DNA from: Pomphorhynchus laevis
Lineage: Eukaryota; Acanthocephala; Palaeacanthocephala; Echinorhynchida; Pomphorhynchidae
Length of the DNA: 64,000 nucleotides
NCBI GenBank assembly: GCA_012934845.2
Contig: WNNJ02001230.1
Location: forward strand, 79,249-143,248
Direction of reading: 5' to 3'
This document shows, in pieces, positions 56,552 through 64,000 of this stretch. A model generated the notes under the pieces. The model saw nothing but the letters and a program-made list of their open reading frames with translations, did no database searches and was not told the origin of the DNA. The translations under genes were made by a program, and so were the position numbers. Every line of letters starts with the position of its first letter. Position 1 is the first letter of the stretch.

Positions 56552-59380
56552 ATGGATGGGAGTACTCAGGTTTCAGACACAGATAGCGCAGACTCTTGTT
56601 CGCTTCTTCTATATAATGTAGAAGGATTTAAATGTTTAATGTCAGAAGAATTTAATAGTTGGGTTCGGCTGTTCGATATTGTAATACTAACTGAAACGTT
56701 CTCCACAACATCCATTTCTCTGCCTGGTTTTTATTCCTTCGATATTCCTGCTGTAATGGCAAAACGTGGCCGCCCTAGTGGGGGGCTTTTAGTTGCAATA
56801 AAACCCATAATATCACAATGGTCTTATAGTTATTCTGATAACGCGATACTTGTAGATTCTGCCACCCTATCAATAATCGGATGTTATTTCAACCCTAGCC
56901 ATTCCGCATCGGACATTATTGACGAATTGTCTTCTTTTTTAAGCGAGTCAGTTTGTTCTAAAACTGTTGTAATTGCAGGTGATTTTAATGCACGTTTTGA
57001 ACTGCCTATCCCCGAGAAACTTCGTCTACTGTGTGTATTTTTTGAGTCAATGAACATTAAACTGCACGTACCATCAGAAAAATGGTCATACGAGGCTCCA
57101 AACGGAAAATCTTGTATTGATATAGTTTTCACCAATGTCTCAGTTATACGCATGAAATTAGAATTATCTTACTCATGGACTCTTACACGTAAGCATAAAC
57201 CCGTAAAGCTCCGTTTCTTAAATTCATATAAACATCCAGAACAACCGAAAACTTCTAAGCACAGTAGGGTATTACAGATTCAAAAGCTGAATGTTTCTCA
57301 GATTGAAGTGGCTTTTCAATTTCTCAAAGGACGGAAATATGATGATAGTCTTAGTTGTATCTCGAAGGCGATTCTAAGCGCATGTTCACATAAGAAAGTA
57401 CGAAACATAATGCCTCATCTTAAGAAAATTATGCATATCCCGACTTGGCTTCGTAGACTTCAATCTCGTCTTATATCTGAAAGCAGAAGACGTCGTTATG
57501 AATTGCACGTATCGGATAGTTATACTCAATCGAGACGCTTGTATAACACACACATGCGTGAGTATAAAAGGGCAACATTAATTGCTATGGAAGCTGATCG
57601 TTTAGATAGTGCGGAACTATACCCATGGAAAATAAAACCAAAACGAAAAGATGACGGATCTAGAATTCCTTTAGATCAATGGCTCGTTCATTTTAAAAAA
57701 GTATTACATGATGATACCATCGTCGTCCTAAATAACATTCAAAGCTCGACTAGAAATATCCCGATTACGTTGGTAGACTCAGATCCAATTAACTCTTTGA
57801 TTACTAGCGAAGAAGTTGAATCAGCACTGTTACGCATGTCAAACAAAAAAGCCGCTGGTCCCGATGACGTATGTGTAGAACATCTAAAATCATCTCTCTC
57901 ACTTCTTAGCAATTATTGGTTACATATGTTTAACTCGTTTCTATGTGGAGATCCGCTACCTCAGAAATGGAGAGAGGGAATGGTGAAGGTTCTTTATAAA
58001 GGTAAGGGTAATAGAGATCTTCCTGATTCCTATCGTGGTATATCGCTCCTGAATCATTCATATAAACTCTTGACGCAGATCGTTTGTATACGACTAATTA
58101 GATATCGGCAACATTTACTTCCATTTGAGCAATATGGATTTCGACAAGGTAGAAGTACGAGTGATGCTCTGAGAGTTTTACGAGCACGTGTAATAGAAAA
58201 GTTTGAAGCGCATAAATCACTCTACACGATCTTTGTGGACTTTGAGAAGGCTTTTGATTCCATAGATCGAAACTTATTATTGAGAAAGGTTGAACATGGC
58301 GCTAAAGTATATGGCCGCTTTCTTCAGCTTATAAGCAGCATCCTTCAACCAAGTACACTTAGAATATTTGACGGGATTCTGTTCTCACAATCCTTCTGCG
58401 TAAACCGTGGTGTATTGCAAGGAGATCCTCTTAGCCCCCTACTTTTTGCCTTCTTCGTTATGGACCTCCCAAACTGCCTATGTCGAAATTCGAATAGGGT
58501 ATGGTCAGTGATGTATGCAGATGATCTTGCTATAGTGTCGGATACTATATCCTCTTCTCAAAGAGCCTTAGATGCGTTATATCATTATTGTATATCTAAC
58601 AAAATGAAGGTTAACATCGAAAAAACCAAAGTCGTCAAGTTTCGTAAGGGTGGTCCACGATGCAAGCATGATCAGCTCACATTTCATGGCGAGCCGCTGG
58701 AATTTTCGCGTTCGTATACTTATCTAGGAATGTCCCTCACTTCGCGTTGGAGTTTTGCTGACCACTTGGAACGCAAGGCGACAAAAATAATTACGGCAAC
58801 GAGTTTGATCCATAATCTGGGGAGTCTCTCTTTCGAGGGTGCAATGAGGTATTTCAGAGTCATGTTGTTGCCCATGATTAGTTATGGTCTTTCCGTTGTG
58901 TGGAATGATTTGACTTCCGGTAATTTCATGCAGCTCGACAGATGTCAGGCAAGATTCTTAAAGCGCATAGTGGGAGTTTCACCAAAGACATCATCTACAC
59001 TAGTTTATACCTTGGCAGCTGTCCCACCTTTATCCGTATATCTGCGCAGTCTTCTTAATATGGTCGAAACTGTTAATTATACTGCAAATCTAGAAATATT
59101 TAACAAGAAAATATCGGGGATTGATCCGGAACACTTTTTAACGCCAGTTGTCTGTCAACAACATTGGAAAAATTCACACAATTGTAAGCGGCCATTGGTT
59201 TGGCGTTTCTCTACTCATGGGTACCACGATAAGATTTGTCGTATACACATTCCTTTACATTCGCGATCGTCGTGCTGTTCGTGCAAATTTTGTTTGTGCG
59301 CTTGCTGGTCCTTGCTTCATATTTTCGAATGTCCATATTTGCAGCATTTGAGTTTGCAAGATATTGATCGTATGAAGTAA
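56552..59380 (+). CDS. LINE ORF2: endonuclease and reverse transcriptase (942 codons)
   Basis: The N-terminal 240 residues are an apurinic-type endonuclease: LLLYNVEGFKCL, ILTETFS, RPSGGLLVAIK, VIAGDFNARF, SCIDIVFTN. The last motif, normally S/T-D-H, reads TLTRKHKPVKLRF, so the endonuclease lacks a canonical terminal SDH and may be impaired or atypical. RT blocks are intact: NKKAAGPDDVCVEHLKSSL, SYRGISLLNHSYKLL, FEQYGFRQGRSTSDALRV, FVDFEKAFDSIDRNLLL, GVLQGDPLSPLLFAF and the catalytic VMYADDLAIVSD. The thumb has ISYGLSVVWNDLTSGNF. The C-terminus is a conserved RPLVWRFSTHGYHDKICRIH followed by a CCHC-like cluster (CCSCKFCLCAC...HIFECP). No frame break. Clade uncertain. Confidence 0.88.
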   Translation: MDGSTQVSDTDSADSCSLLLYNVEGFKCLMSEEFNSWVRLFDIVILTETFSTTSISLPGFYSFDIPAVMAKRGRPSGGLLVAIKPIISQWSYSYSDNAILVDSATLSIIGCYFNPSHSASDIIDELSSFLSESVCSKTVVIAGDFNARFELPIPEKLRLLCVFFESMNIKLHVPSEKWSYEAPNGKSCIDIVFTNVSVIRMKLELSYSWTLTRKHKPVKLRFLNSYKHPEQPKTSKHSRVLQIQKLNVSQIEVAFQFLKGRKYDDSLSCISKAILSACSHKKVRNIMPHLKKIMHIPTWLRRLQSRLISESRRRRYELHVSDSYTQSRRLYNTHMREYKRATLIAMEADRLDSAELYPWKIKPKRKDDGSRIPLDQWLVHFKKVLHDDTIVVLNNIQSSTRNIPITLVDSDPINSLITSEEVESALLRMSNKKAAGPDDVCVEHLKSSLSLLSNYWLHMFNSFLCGDPLPQKWREGMVKVLYKGKGNRDLPDSYRGISLLNHSYKLLTQIVCIRLIRYRQHLLPFEQYGFRQGRSTSDALRVLRARVIEKFEAHKSLYTIFVDFEKAFDSIDRNLLLRKVEHGAKVYGRFLQLISSILQPSTLRIFDGILFSQSFCVNRGVLQGDPLSPLLFAFFVMDLPNCLCRNSNRVWSVMYADDLAIVSDTISSSQRALDALYHYCISNKMKVNIEKTKVVKFRKGGPRCKHDQLTFHGEPLEFSRSYTYLGMSLTSRWSFADHLERKATKIITATSLIHNLGSLSFEGAMRYFRVMLLPMISYGLSVVWNDLTSGNFMQLDRCQARFLKRIVGVSPKTSSTLVYTLAAVPPLSVYLRSLLNMVETVNYTANLEIFNKKISGIDPEHFLTPVVCQQHWKNSHNCKRPLVWRFSTHGYHDKICRIHIPLHSRSSCCSCKFCLCACWSLLHIFECPYLQHLSLQDIDRMK

Positions 59381-59611
59381 AGTGCACGATCTATCTGAGG
59401 CCTTTTAAGAGGAAAAGTGCAGAAGCATTAGGGGCATAGTATATGACGAAGAGAAGATGCAATGTAATGGTACAACGTCTAACATCAGCATCCGTTTAAA
59501 TTGAATGTTTTTGATTTATTGTAACTATATTTTCTTTCTTTTATATTTTGTCGAAGCCGAGAGGCGCGATGGCAATAAATTTTCTCTCCATTATTATTAT
59601 TATTATTATTA

Positions 59612-59942
59612 TGAAACAAAATAAATACACCAAAAGTTTATCAATTTTATAAATTGTATTTCAAAATCTTCTCCTACTGTCAATATCGGATAGTGACAGA
59701 TTTTTCAAAATAGGGCAAGTGAAGATATGCAGGTTAGATGCGCATTCATTTTTGCAAAGAACACAAATGCACAAAGAGCACCGTGCATGTACTGGAATTC
59801 TAATAGCGCAGAATTTATCGTGATATCCATGGACAGATGCTCTCCAGATCAGCGGTCTTTTCCTTGCACAGGGTTCTCTCCATTTAGTCTGTAAGAATGC
59901 CGGAGTAAGATAAAATTCAGAATCCAATGAAGGTATCAACAA
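59612..59942 (-). mobile_element. C-terminal fragment of the same LINE family, opposite strand
   Basis: The minus-strand frame reads FYLTPAFLQTKWREPCARKR, PLIWRASVHGYHDKFCAIRI and LHIFTCPILKNLSLSDID, clearly homologous to the ORF2 C-terminus at 59150-59380. The two are therefore convergent at the (ATT)n tract. It retains only the C-terminal zinc-binding region and 3' UTR. Confidence 0.8.
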
Positions 59943-60061
59943 TTAAAGTATCTAATTATTAATATTTGAATTTTATAACTGGATCAGAAAACGATTTCAC
60001 ACAATATACAGACTAATATAGATAATGTTCTAGCTTTAAGTGTATTTGTTCAAATAGATAA

Positions 60062-60625
60062 CAAGGGAGACAAGACAAACCGGATGAGGGTGGTGACGGC
60101 AGCGATTCTTTCAGCAAAAAAACGTATTTTGATAATAAAAGTCACACAGATCGCAATCATACATTAAATAGGGGCTGTAACATACTTATTTGGGGTTTAG
60201 ATGAGTCATCAGCCTCAAGTGCACAGGAGCGGCTTGATGATGATATTGCCGGTTTACGTGTGTTCTTTTCTAATTTGCTCGAAAAAGGTGAGGAAGAGGT
60301 CGCATCGTCTATTTTAGTAAGGCAGCTCTATAGGTTGGGTAAGAAAAACGATAGATCACGATTGCTAAAGGTTGTGTTAGGATCGGCAGAGCAAGCAAAG
60401 TGTCTTTTAGACCGTGGTTATCGACTTAAAGGTAACAAAATACGAATTTTACGTGATCTTTCTCTCGAAGACAGGCAAAAATTGAAGGATATCAAGGCGG
60501 AACTTCATTACAGGCTGCAAAACGGTGAATCGAATCTGTGCATTCGAAATTTTCGGGTTGTGAGGTGGCGTCCTGCAGTTCGATGGAGATCGATCAATCT
60601 TTCTCTAGACCTTACAACGCCATGA
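60062..60625 (+). CDS. CR1-like LINE ORF1, N-terminally incomplete
   Basis: The frame is open from 60062 and reads DEGGDGSDSFSKK near its start, then an RRM-like fold: NILIWGLDESSASSAQERLD, SSILVRQLYRLGKKNDRSRL, KVVLGSAEQAKCLLDRGYRL. The final block, SLEDRQKLKDIKAELHYRLQ then ESNLCIRNFRVVRW, is the conserved end of ORF1 proteins in CR1-like elements and recurs, in frame with ORF2, at the start of the 48 kb ORF. The product would bind element RNA. No ATG precedes the RRM-like part in this frame, so the true N-terminus has been lost. It ends at 60625, 43 bases past the first ORF2 ATG. Confidence 0.72.
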   Translation, partial: QGRQDKPDEGGDGSDSFSKKTYFDNKSHTDRNHTLNRGCNILIWGLDESSASSAQERLDDDIAGLRVFFSNLLEKGEEEVASSILVRQLYRLGKKNDRSRLLKVVLGSAEQAKCLLDRGYRLKGNKIRILRDLSLEDRQKLKDIKAELHYRLQNGESNLCIRNFRVVRWRPAVRWRSINLSLDLTTP

Positions 60626-63009
60626 TTGGACATCTAGTGGATATATGTTTGGAAAGGAAGTTGCCATCTAATTGTTCAGAGAGAATATGTAATAATGAAT
60701 GTCCTCTGGTGGTAGGTTACTCCAATATCAGAAGCTTACCTGCTCAATTGTCTGAAGTGCAGCAGTTTATATCTTTTAAAGATTTTGACGTGTTTTGCAT
60801 TTCTGAGTCATGGCTTCATTATCAAATTAATGATGACCTTATGGCTATCTCTGGGTATCGACTTTTGAGAGCAGATAGAGTTGCAGGTCGTCGTGGCGGG
60901 GGTGTTGCTGCTTATATTAAAAACACCTTATCAATTACGAAGATTACTGAATTGTGCGATGATCACTATTCATTCGAGTTATTGTCATTCTGCGTCAATG
61001 ATACTCATTGTTCAATAGATATTTGCGTCGTATACAGATCACCCTCAGTTCATACACAGTTAGATCTTCTGAAAAATCAGTTAAGATCATTCTGCTCCTC
61101 AAATTATTTCTTCCTTATTGGGGATTTTAATCTTCCTCAAGTTAACTGGATTAGTAACAACCGGTATTACTATAATGTCGAAAACTGCGAGCTTGCTGAA
61201 TTCTTGCTGGCAGAGCTTCTCCTGATCCAACATATTAATCAGCCAACATGTATATCGTCTCAACCAGAGACAATATTAGATCTTGGGTTTACCAAGCGCA
61301 TTGAAGATGTAATCAGAGTTGATTTCGAGTCTCCTTTAGGAACCAGTGACCATTGTGTGATTTCAGTACAGATTGCTCACACTTTACAACGACGATCTAA
61401 GTGCAGTGGCATCGGAAGGCGTAATTGGAATCGAGTAAATGTGGAAGATCTCCAACTCTATAGTCATCAGCTGAACTTCGGATCTGCTGATCTTCCAATT
61501 GATGATCATTTATCGTTAGTGACCAGTAACCTCATAACCATTTCGGATACGTTTGCACCAATAAGAAATAGGGCTTACAAGACGACAACGCCATTGTGGT
61601 TCGACAATGAGTTGGAGACTACGATAAAGGAAAGAAATCGATTATGGCGAATCTCTCAACGTAACACTGTTACGCACCGTGAGTACAAAACTCTTCGCAA
61701 TCTATGCAACCAACTAAAACGCTCAAAAAGAAAAACATTTGAAGAGGGTATTGCTTCTGACATTAACAGGTCACCTAAACGTTTTTGGGCATACGTTAGA
61801 CATCGTCGAATCCTACCTTCTACGATTAATTGTGTACGTTTAGAAAGTGGTGATGTAGTTGACAAGGAGGCTATTGTGGAAGCTCTTGCAAGCAGTTTTG
61901 TAGTATCTCCATCCTCGCAATCGAATATTGACCAGATACAGTACCCGCCCAACTTACAATCTAACTTACCAATATCTCCTATTAATGTCATTGAAGTTCA
62001 GTCTGAACTCCATAAATTAAATAGTTTTGGCTCTGCAGGACCAGATGGTGTATCCCCTTTTCTTTTGCGTACTCTGTCGCACATTATTGCTCCAAGCCTT
62101 ACGTCTCTATTTCATCGAAGCTTACAGTATTCGTGGATTCCTGATGATTGGAAAAGGGCAATTGTTGTACCTATTCCAAAGAAACAGTTGGCACTAACTT
62201 GTTCAGATTTTAGACCAATTAGTCTTACCAGTGTTATTTCTAAAATTATGGAGAGACTCATTGCGAAGAGAATACGTGAACATCTAAATTTATATCAAAT
62301 TCTTGATGATTCTCAGCACGGCTTCCGACCTGGTCGCTCGTGCCTAACTAATCTGTTGAATGCTCGCGAACATTGGGTAGCTGCTCTTAGTTCGGGTCTT
62401 ACAGTTGATATAATATTTCTTGATTTCTCTAAGGCCTTTGATAGAGTTCCACATGCTGGTTTAGATTCACTACTACGTCATTACGGTGTACCTACGACAA
62501 TTTGCAACTGGATTAAGACATTTCTCGAGGATCGATCATTCGTTGTGCGATTAGATGAAGTTTTGTCAACAGCTCGACGTGTTCATTCGGGTGTTCCTCA
62601 GGGCACGGTCCTAGGTCCACTTCTCTTTATCATCTTTTTGAATGACCTACTCCTAAGGTTAAAGTGTCCTCACCTGGCATTTGCTGACGATGTTAAAATA
62701 TGGGCAACAACCCAAAACGAGGCGGATTGTGAATTTTTACAATGTGACCTTAACCGTATCGGGACTTGGTGTAATAGCACTGGCTTGATACTCAACGCGA
62801 CAAAATGTGTATGGATCAGATTGGGTAGAGATAAAACTCATTTCGATTACAAAATAAATGGACACTCAATCAAGCGAGTCTCAGAACATCCCGACCTGGG
62901 AGTGATAATTCACGAATCGCTAAAGACAAGAGCAAATAGTGATCACGCGCTATTGAAGGGCAAAAGTTCATCGAGGTCGCATTCATCAACCAGAAGGCAC
63001 ATTCCTTAA
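60583..63009 (+). CDS. CR1-like LINE ORF2: endonuclease and RT, C-terminally truncated (808 codons)
   Basis: The start chosen is the ATG at 60583 (MEIDQSFSRPY), inside the end of ORF1 in another frame. Endonuclease motifs: VVGYSNIRSLPAQL, FCISESWLHY, RRGGGVAAYIK, FFLIGDFNLPQVNW and GTSDHCVISVQ, all usual catalytic positions being present. RT: DFRPISLTSVISKIMERLIA, DDSQHGFRPGRSCLTNLLNA, IIFLDFSKAFDRVPHAGLD, HSGVPQGTVLGPLLFIIFLN and the catalytic HLAFADDVKIWATT. After TGLILNATKCVWIRL and DLGVI the frame ends in an unrelated tail (KGKSSSRSHSSTRRHIP), so the thumb and CR1 C-terminal block are missing. The loss is at the junction with the next element rather than by a point change. Confidence 0.88.
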   Translation: MEIDQSFSRPYNAMIGHLVDICLERKLPSNCSERICNNECPLVVGYSNIRSLPAQLSEVQQFISFKDFDVFCISESWLHYQINDDLMAISGYRLLRADRVAGRRGGGVAAYIKNTLSITKITELCDDHYSFELLSFCVNDTHCSIDICVVYRSPSVHTQLDLLKNQLRSFCSSNYFFLIGDFNLPQVNWISNNRYYYNVENCELAEFLLAELLLIQHINQPTCISSQPETILDLGFTKRIEDVIRVDFESPLGTSDHCVISVQIAHTLQRRSKCSGIGRRNWNRVNVEDLQLYSHQLNFGSADLPIDDHLSLVTSNLITISDTFAPIRNRAYKTTTPLWFDNELETTIKERNRLWRISQRNTVTHREYKTLRNLCNQLKRSKRKTFEEGIASDINRSPKRFWAYVRHRRILPSTINCVRLESGDVVDKEAIVEALASSFVVSPSSQSNIDQIQYPPNLQSNLPISPINVIEVQSELHKLNSFGSAGPDGVSPFLLRTLSHIIAPSLTSLFHRSLQYSWIPDDWKRAIVVPIPKKQLALTCSDFRPISLTSVISKIMERLIAKRIREHLNLYQILDDSQHGFRPGRSCLTNLLNAREHWVAALSSGLTVDIIFLDFSKAFDRVPHAGLDSLLRHYGVPTTICNWIKTFLEDRSFVVRLDEVLSTARRVHSGVPQGTVLGPLLFIIFLNDLLLRLKCPHLAFADDVKIWATTQNEADCEFLQCDLNRIGTWCNSTGLILNATKCVWIRLGRDKTHFDYKINGHSIKRVSEHPDLGVIIHESLKTRANSDHALLKGKSSSRSHSSTRRHIP

Positions 63010-63049
63010 TGTGTAGCAATCTCGGTCTATGTAGAGATGACATATAATA

Positions 63050-63190
63050 ATATATTTTATTATTATCATGTAGACAACGTTACGAGCATAGCTCAGAGTT
63101 GCTGATAAATTGATAGTCAAAATAAAAGAAAAAGAGAAAAACAAAAACAAATCAGTCAACAATTTAAAATAATCTGTCGTTTAAAGAGCC
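63050..63190 (-). mobile_element. CR1-like LINE 3' UTR fragment
   Basis: ACGAGCATAGCTCAGAGTTG, followed by an A/G-rich AAAAGAAAAAGAG stretch, matches ACGAGCAAAGCTCACAGTTG and the following A/G-rich tract at 45418-45480, the 3' UTR of the 46 kb minus-strand copy. A short TTA tract precedes it on the plus strand. It is an extremely 5'-truncated copy, or one trimmed by the adjoining LTR fossil. Confidence 0.65.
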
Positions 63191-63213
63191 CATGGGTGGC
63201 CGCATTTACAATA

Positions 63214-63462
63214 TCAATCAAGAGGACCCTTGAAATCAATATTTAGCCTCACGAATTGTTTAATAGCATTAATAACGTGGCCAATAATTGGTTTACAGAC
63301 ACAAACACGACATTGATTTGCGACCTTCATAACATCAGATTTATCGTAAAGAAGACTATATTGTTTTATAAAGTATAGCATTCGTGTATGGCATACCTGG
63401 ATGGCATAGTAAAACGTGGATATGGTTGAGTTCCTCGAAAGAACCTCGAACAGAACATGCAA
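63214..63462 (-). mobile_element. Gypsy-type LTR element fossil, integrase fragment
   Basis: The minus-strand reading has the CxxC end of an integrase zinc-binding domain and the start of the catalytic core (VRLNIDFKGPL), comparable with [13 protein letters not shown] in the 41 kb element. Only this small part of the element is recognised here. It is a broken remnant with no LTR seen. Confidence 0.65.
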
Positions 63463-63717
63463 AAAAGTTTAAAAAATAATTAAAAGAGTTAAATAATGTA
63501 AAGAGTTATCACACGAAGGACAGACATGAAATCGTTGAAAACTCGCAAGAAAACAGACAGTCGATGGCTACGTTCAGTTGGGAGTTGGATGCGACTAACA
63601 GGGATGCGATGTTTGGACACTCTTAATTAAAGGTGAAAAAATTGACATTGCGAGATACGAAAGAAAACATTTGATTTGAGGATATTGCGTGTGTAACGAC
63701 GCACGATTGGATATAAA

Positions 63718-64000
63718 TGAACCTGTCGAGGAGAAAAGCGGAGTCAGCGCCAGCTCTTTATGTTGTTGCACAGCGCCAAGTAAGGATCTCCCACTGCAAT
63801 TCCCAACAGCCCCCACCAGAATTTGATCAGACTTTTGAAACTTCACCTGAAAAATGTGTAGATCTAGACACGAACAGTCTGAACTACGTAGAGAAGACAC
63901 CTGAATTCACAGATTCGTTTGTCTCTGTAACATCATGTAGCGGACATCCGAGTTCTTTACAATCAACTGACTTGCGACTTAAATCTACAAATTCTTACTC
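63718..64000 (+). CDS. Open reading frame running off the window edge (at least 94 codons)
   Basis: An ATG at 63718, preceded directly by an in-frame TAA, opens a frame that continues without a stop to the last base. It reads MNLSRRKAESAPALYVVAQR at the start, then a Pro/Gln-rich QQPPPEFDQTFETSPEK and a Ser/Thr-rich, low-hydrophobicity stretch (TDSFVSVTSCSGHPSSLQST). I do not recognise it. The position, downstream of LINE and LTR debris and in a disordered Ser-rich style, would suit the N-terminus of a LINE ORF1 (compare the Ser/Asp-rich start of the ORF1 at 55256), but a host exon is possible. It is incomplete at the 3' end. Confidence 0.5.

Larger units (their letters stand above)
55165..59611 (+). 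mobile_element. Two-ORF LINE, both frames open
   Basis: The plus-strand element has ORF1 (55256-56545), a 6-base gap, ORF2 (56552-59380) and a 3' UTR ending in (ATT)n. Its 5' end begins with a perfect 15-base direct repeat, CTAACGACTTGCAGA, twice (55165-55194). Both ORFs are uninterrupted and the RT active site is intact, making it the best candidate for an active element here. Two decayed relatives are at 12300-13560 and 59612-59942, both on the minus strand. Confidence 0.88.
60062..63045 (+). mobile_element. CR1-like two-ORF LINE, 5' truncated and lacking its C-terminus
   Basis: ORF1 sequence is open from about 60062 and overlaps ORF2. Sequence before 60062 has no recognised element part. 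At the other end the RT ends abruptly after the DLG block (HPDLGVIIHESLKTRANSDH) with no thumb/C-terminal block, and a minus-strand CR1-like 3' end abuts at about 63050. The closest relatives in the window are the 48 kb element and the 13.6-15.5 kb remnant. Confidence 0.82.

Overview
The window is nuclear DNA from an AT-rich invertebrate animal. The evidence is spliced genes with GT-AG introns (one only 46 nt), poly(A) signals, animal housekeeping genes (a ZnT7-type zinc transporter, EMG1/NEP1, COX5A, histone H2A) and a dense load of non-LTR retrotransposons. I cannot name the species. A flatworm, cnidarian/myxozoan or other small invertebrate would all fit. No bacterial, CRISPR, tRNA or rRNA features were seen. 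Layout: 0-3.6 kb is AT-rich repeat DNA ending in a near-complete type I hammerhead ribozyme fold (3417-3493). 3.64-8.4 kb holds five exons of the zinc transporter; its 5' end is not identified. 8.6-15.6 kb is minus-strand LINE debris from three families. 16.2-16.8 kb is an intact ORF of unknown function. 17.7-21.2 kb is an RTE-like LINE bounded by a 12-bp target-site duplication. 21.65-22.3 kb is EMG1. 22.9-28.9 kb is repeat DNA (SINE-like pair, hairpin repeats, palindromes) around COX5A. 29.0-29.4 kb is an intronless histone H2A variant. From 30.4 kb to the end the window is almost wholly transposon. Key elements there: several copies of a pyrimidine-rich LINE, here called family A, with a conserved 3' stem-loop; a 20-bp minisatellite; a four-deep nest (family A LINE, then a Gypsy-type LTR fossil, then a CR1-like LINE, then a Dong/R4-like LINE with a restriction-like endonuclease) at 37.1-47.3 kb; an intact 1038-codon CR1-like ORF; a two-ORF LINE at 55.2-59.6 kb with both frames open; and a second two-ORF CR1-like LINE at 60.1-63.0 kb. 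A new reading frame starts at 63718 and runs off the edge. The host genes are unrelated housekeeping functions: Golgi zinc import, 18S rRNA modification, respiratory complex IV and chromatin. They are islands in repeat DNA and do not form a cluster. The observation most worth follow-up is the hammerhead fold. Next are the nested insertion with precise junctions and the 3'-terminal stem-loop of family A, which shows a compensatory base change.
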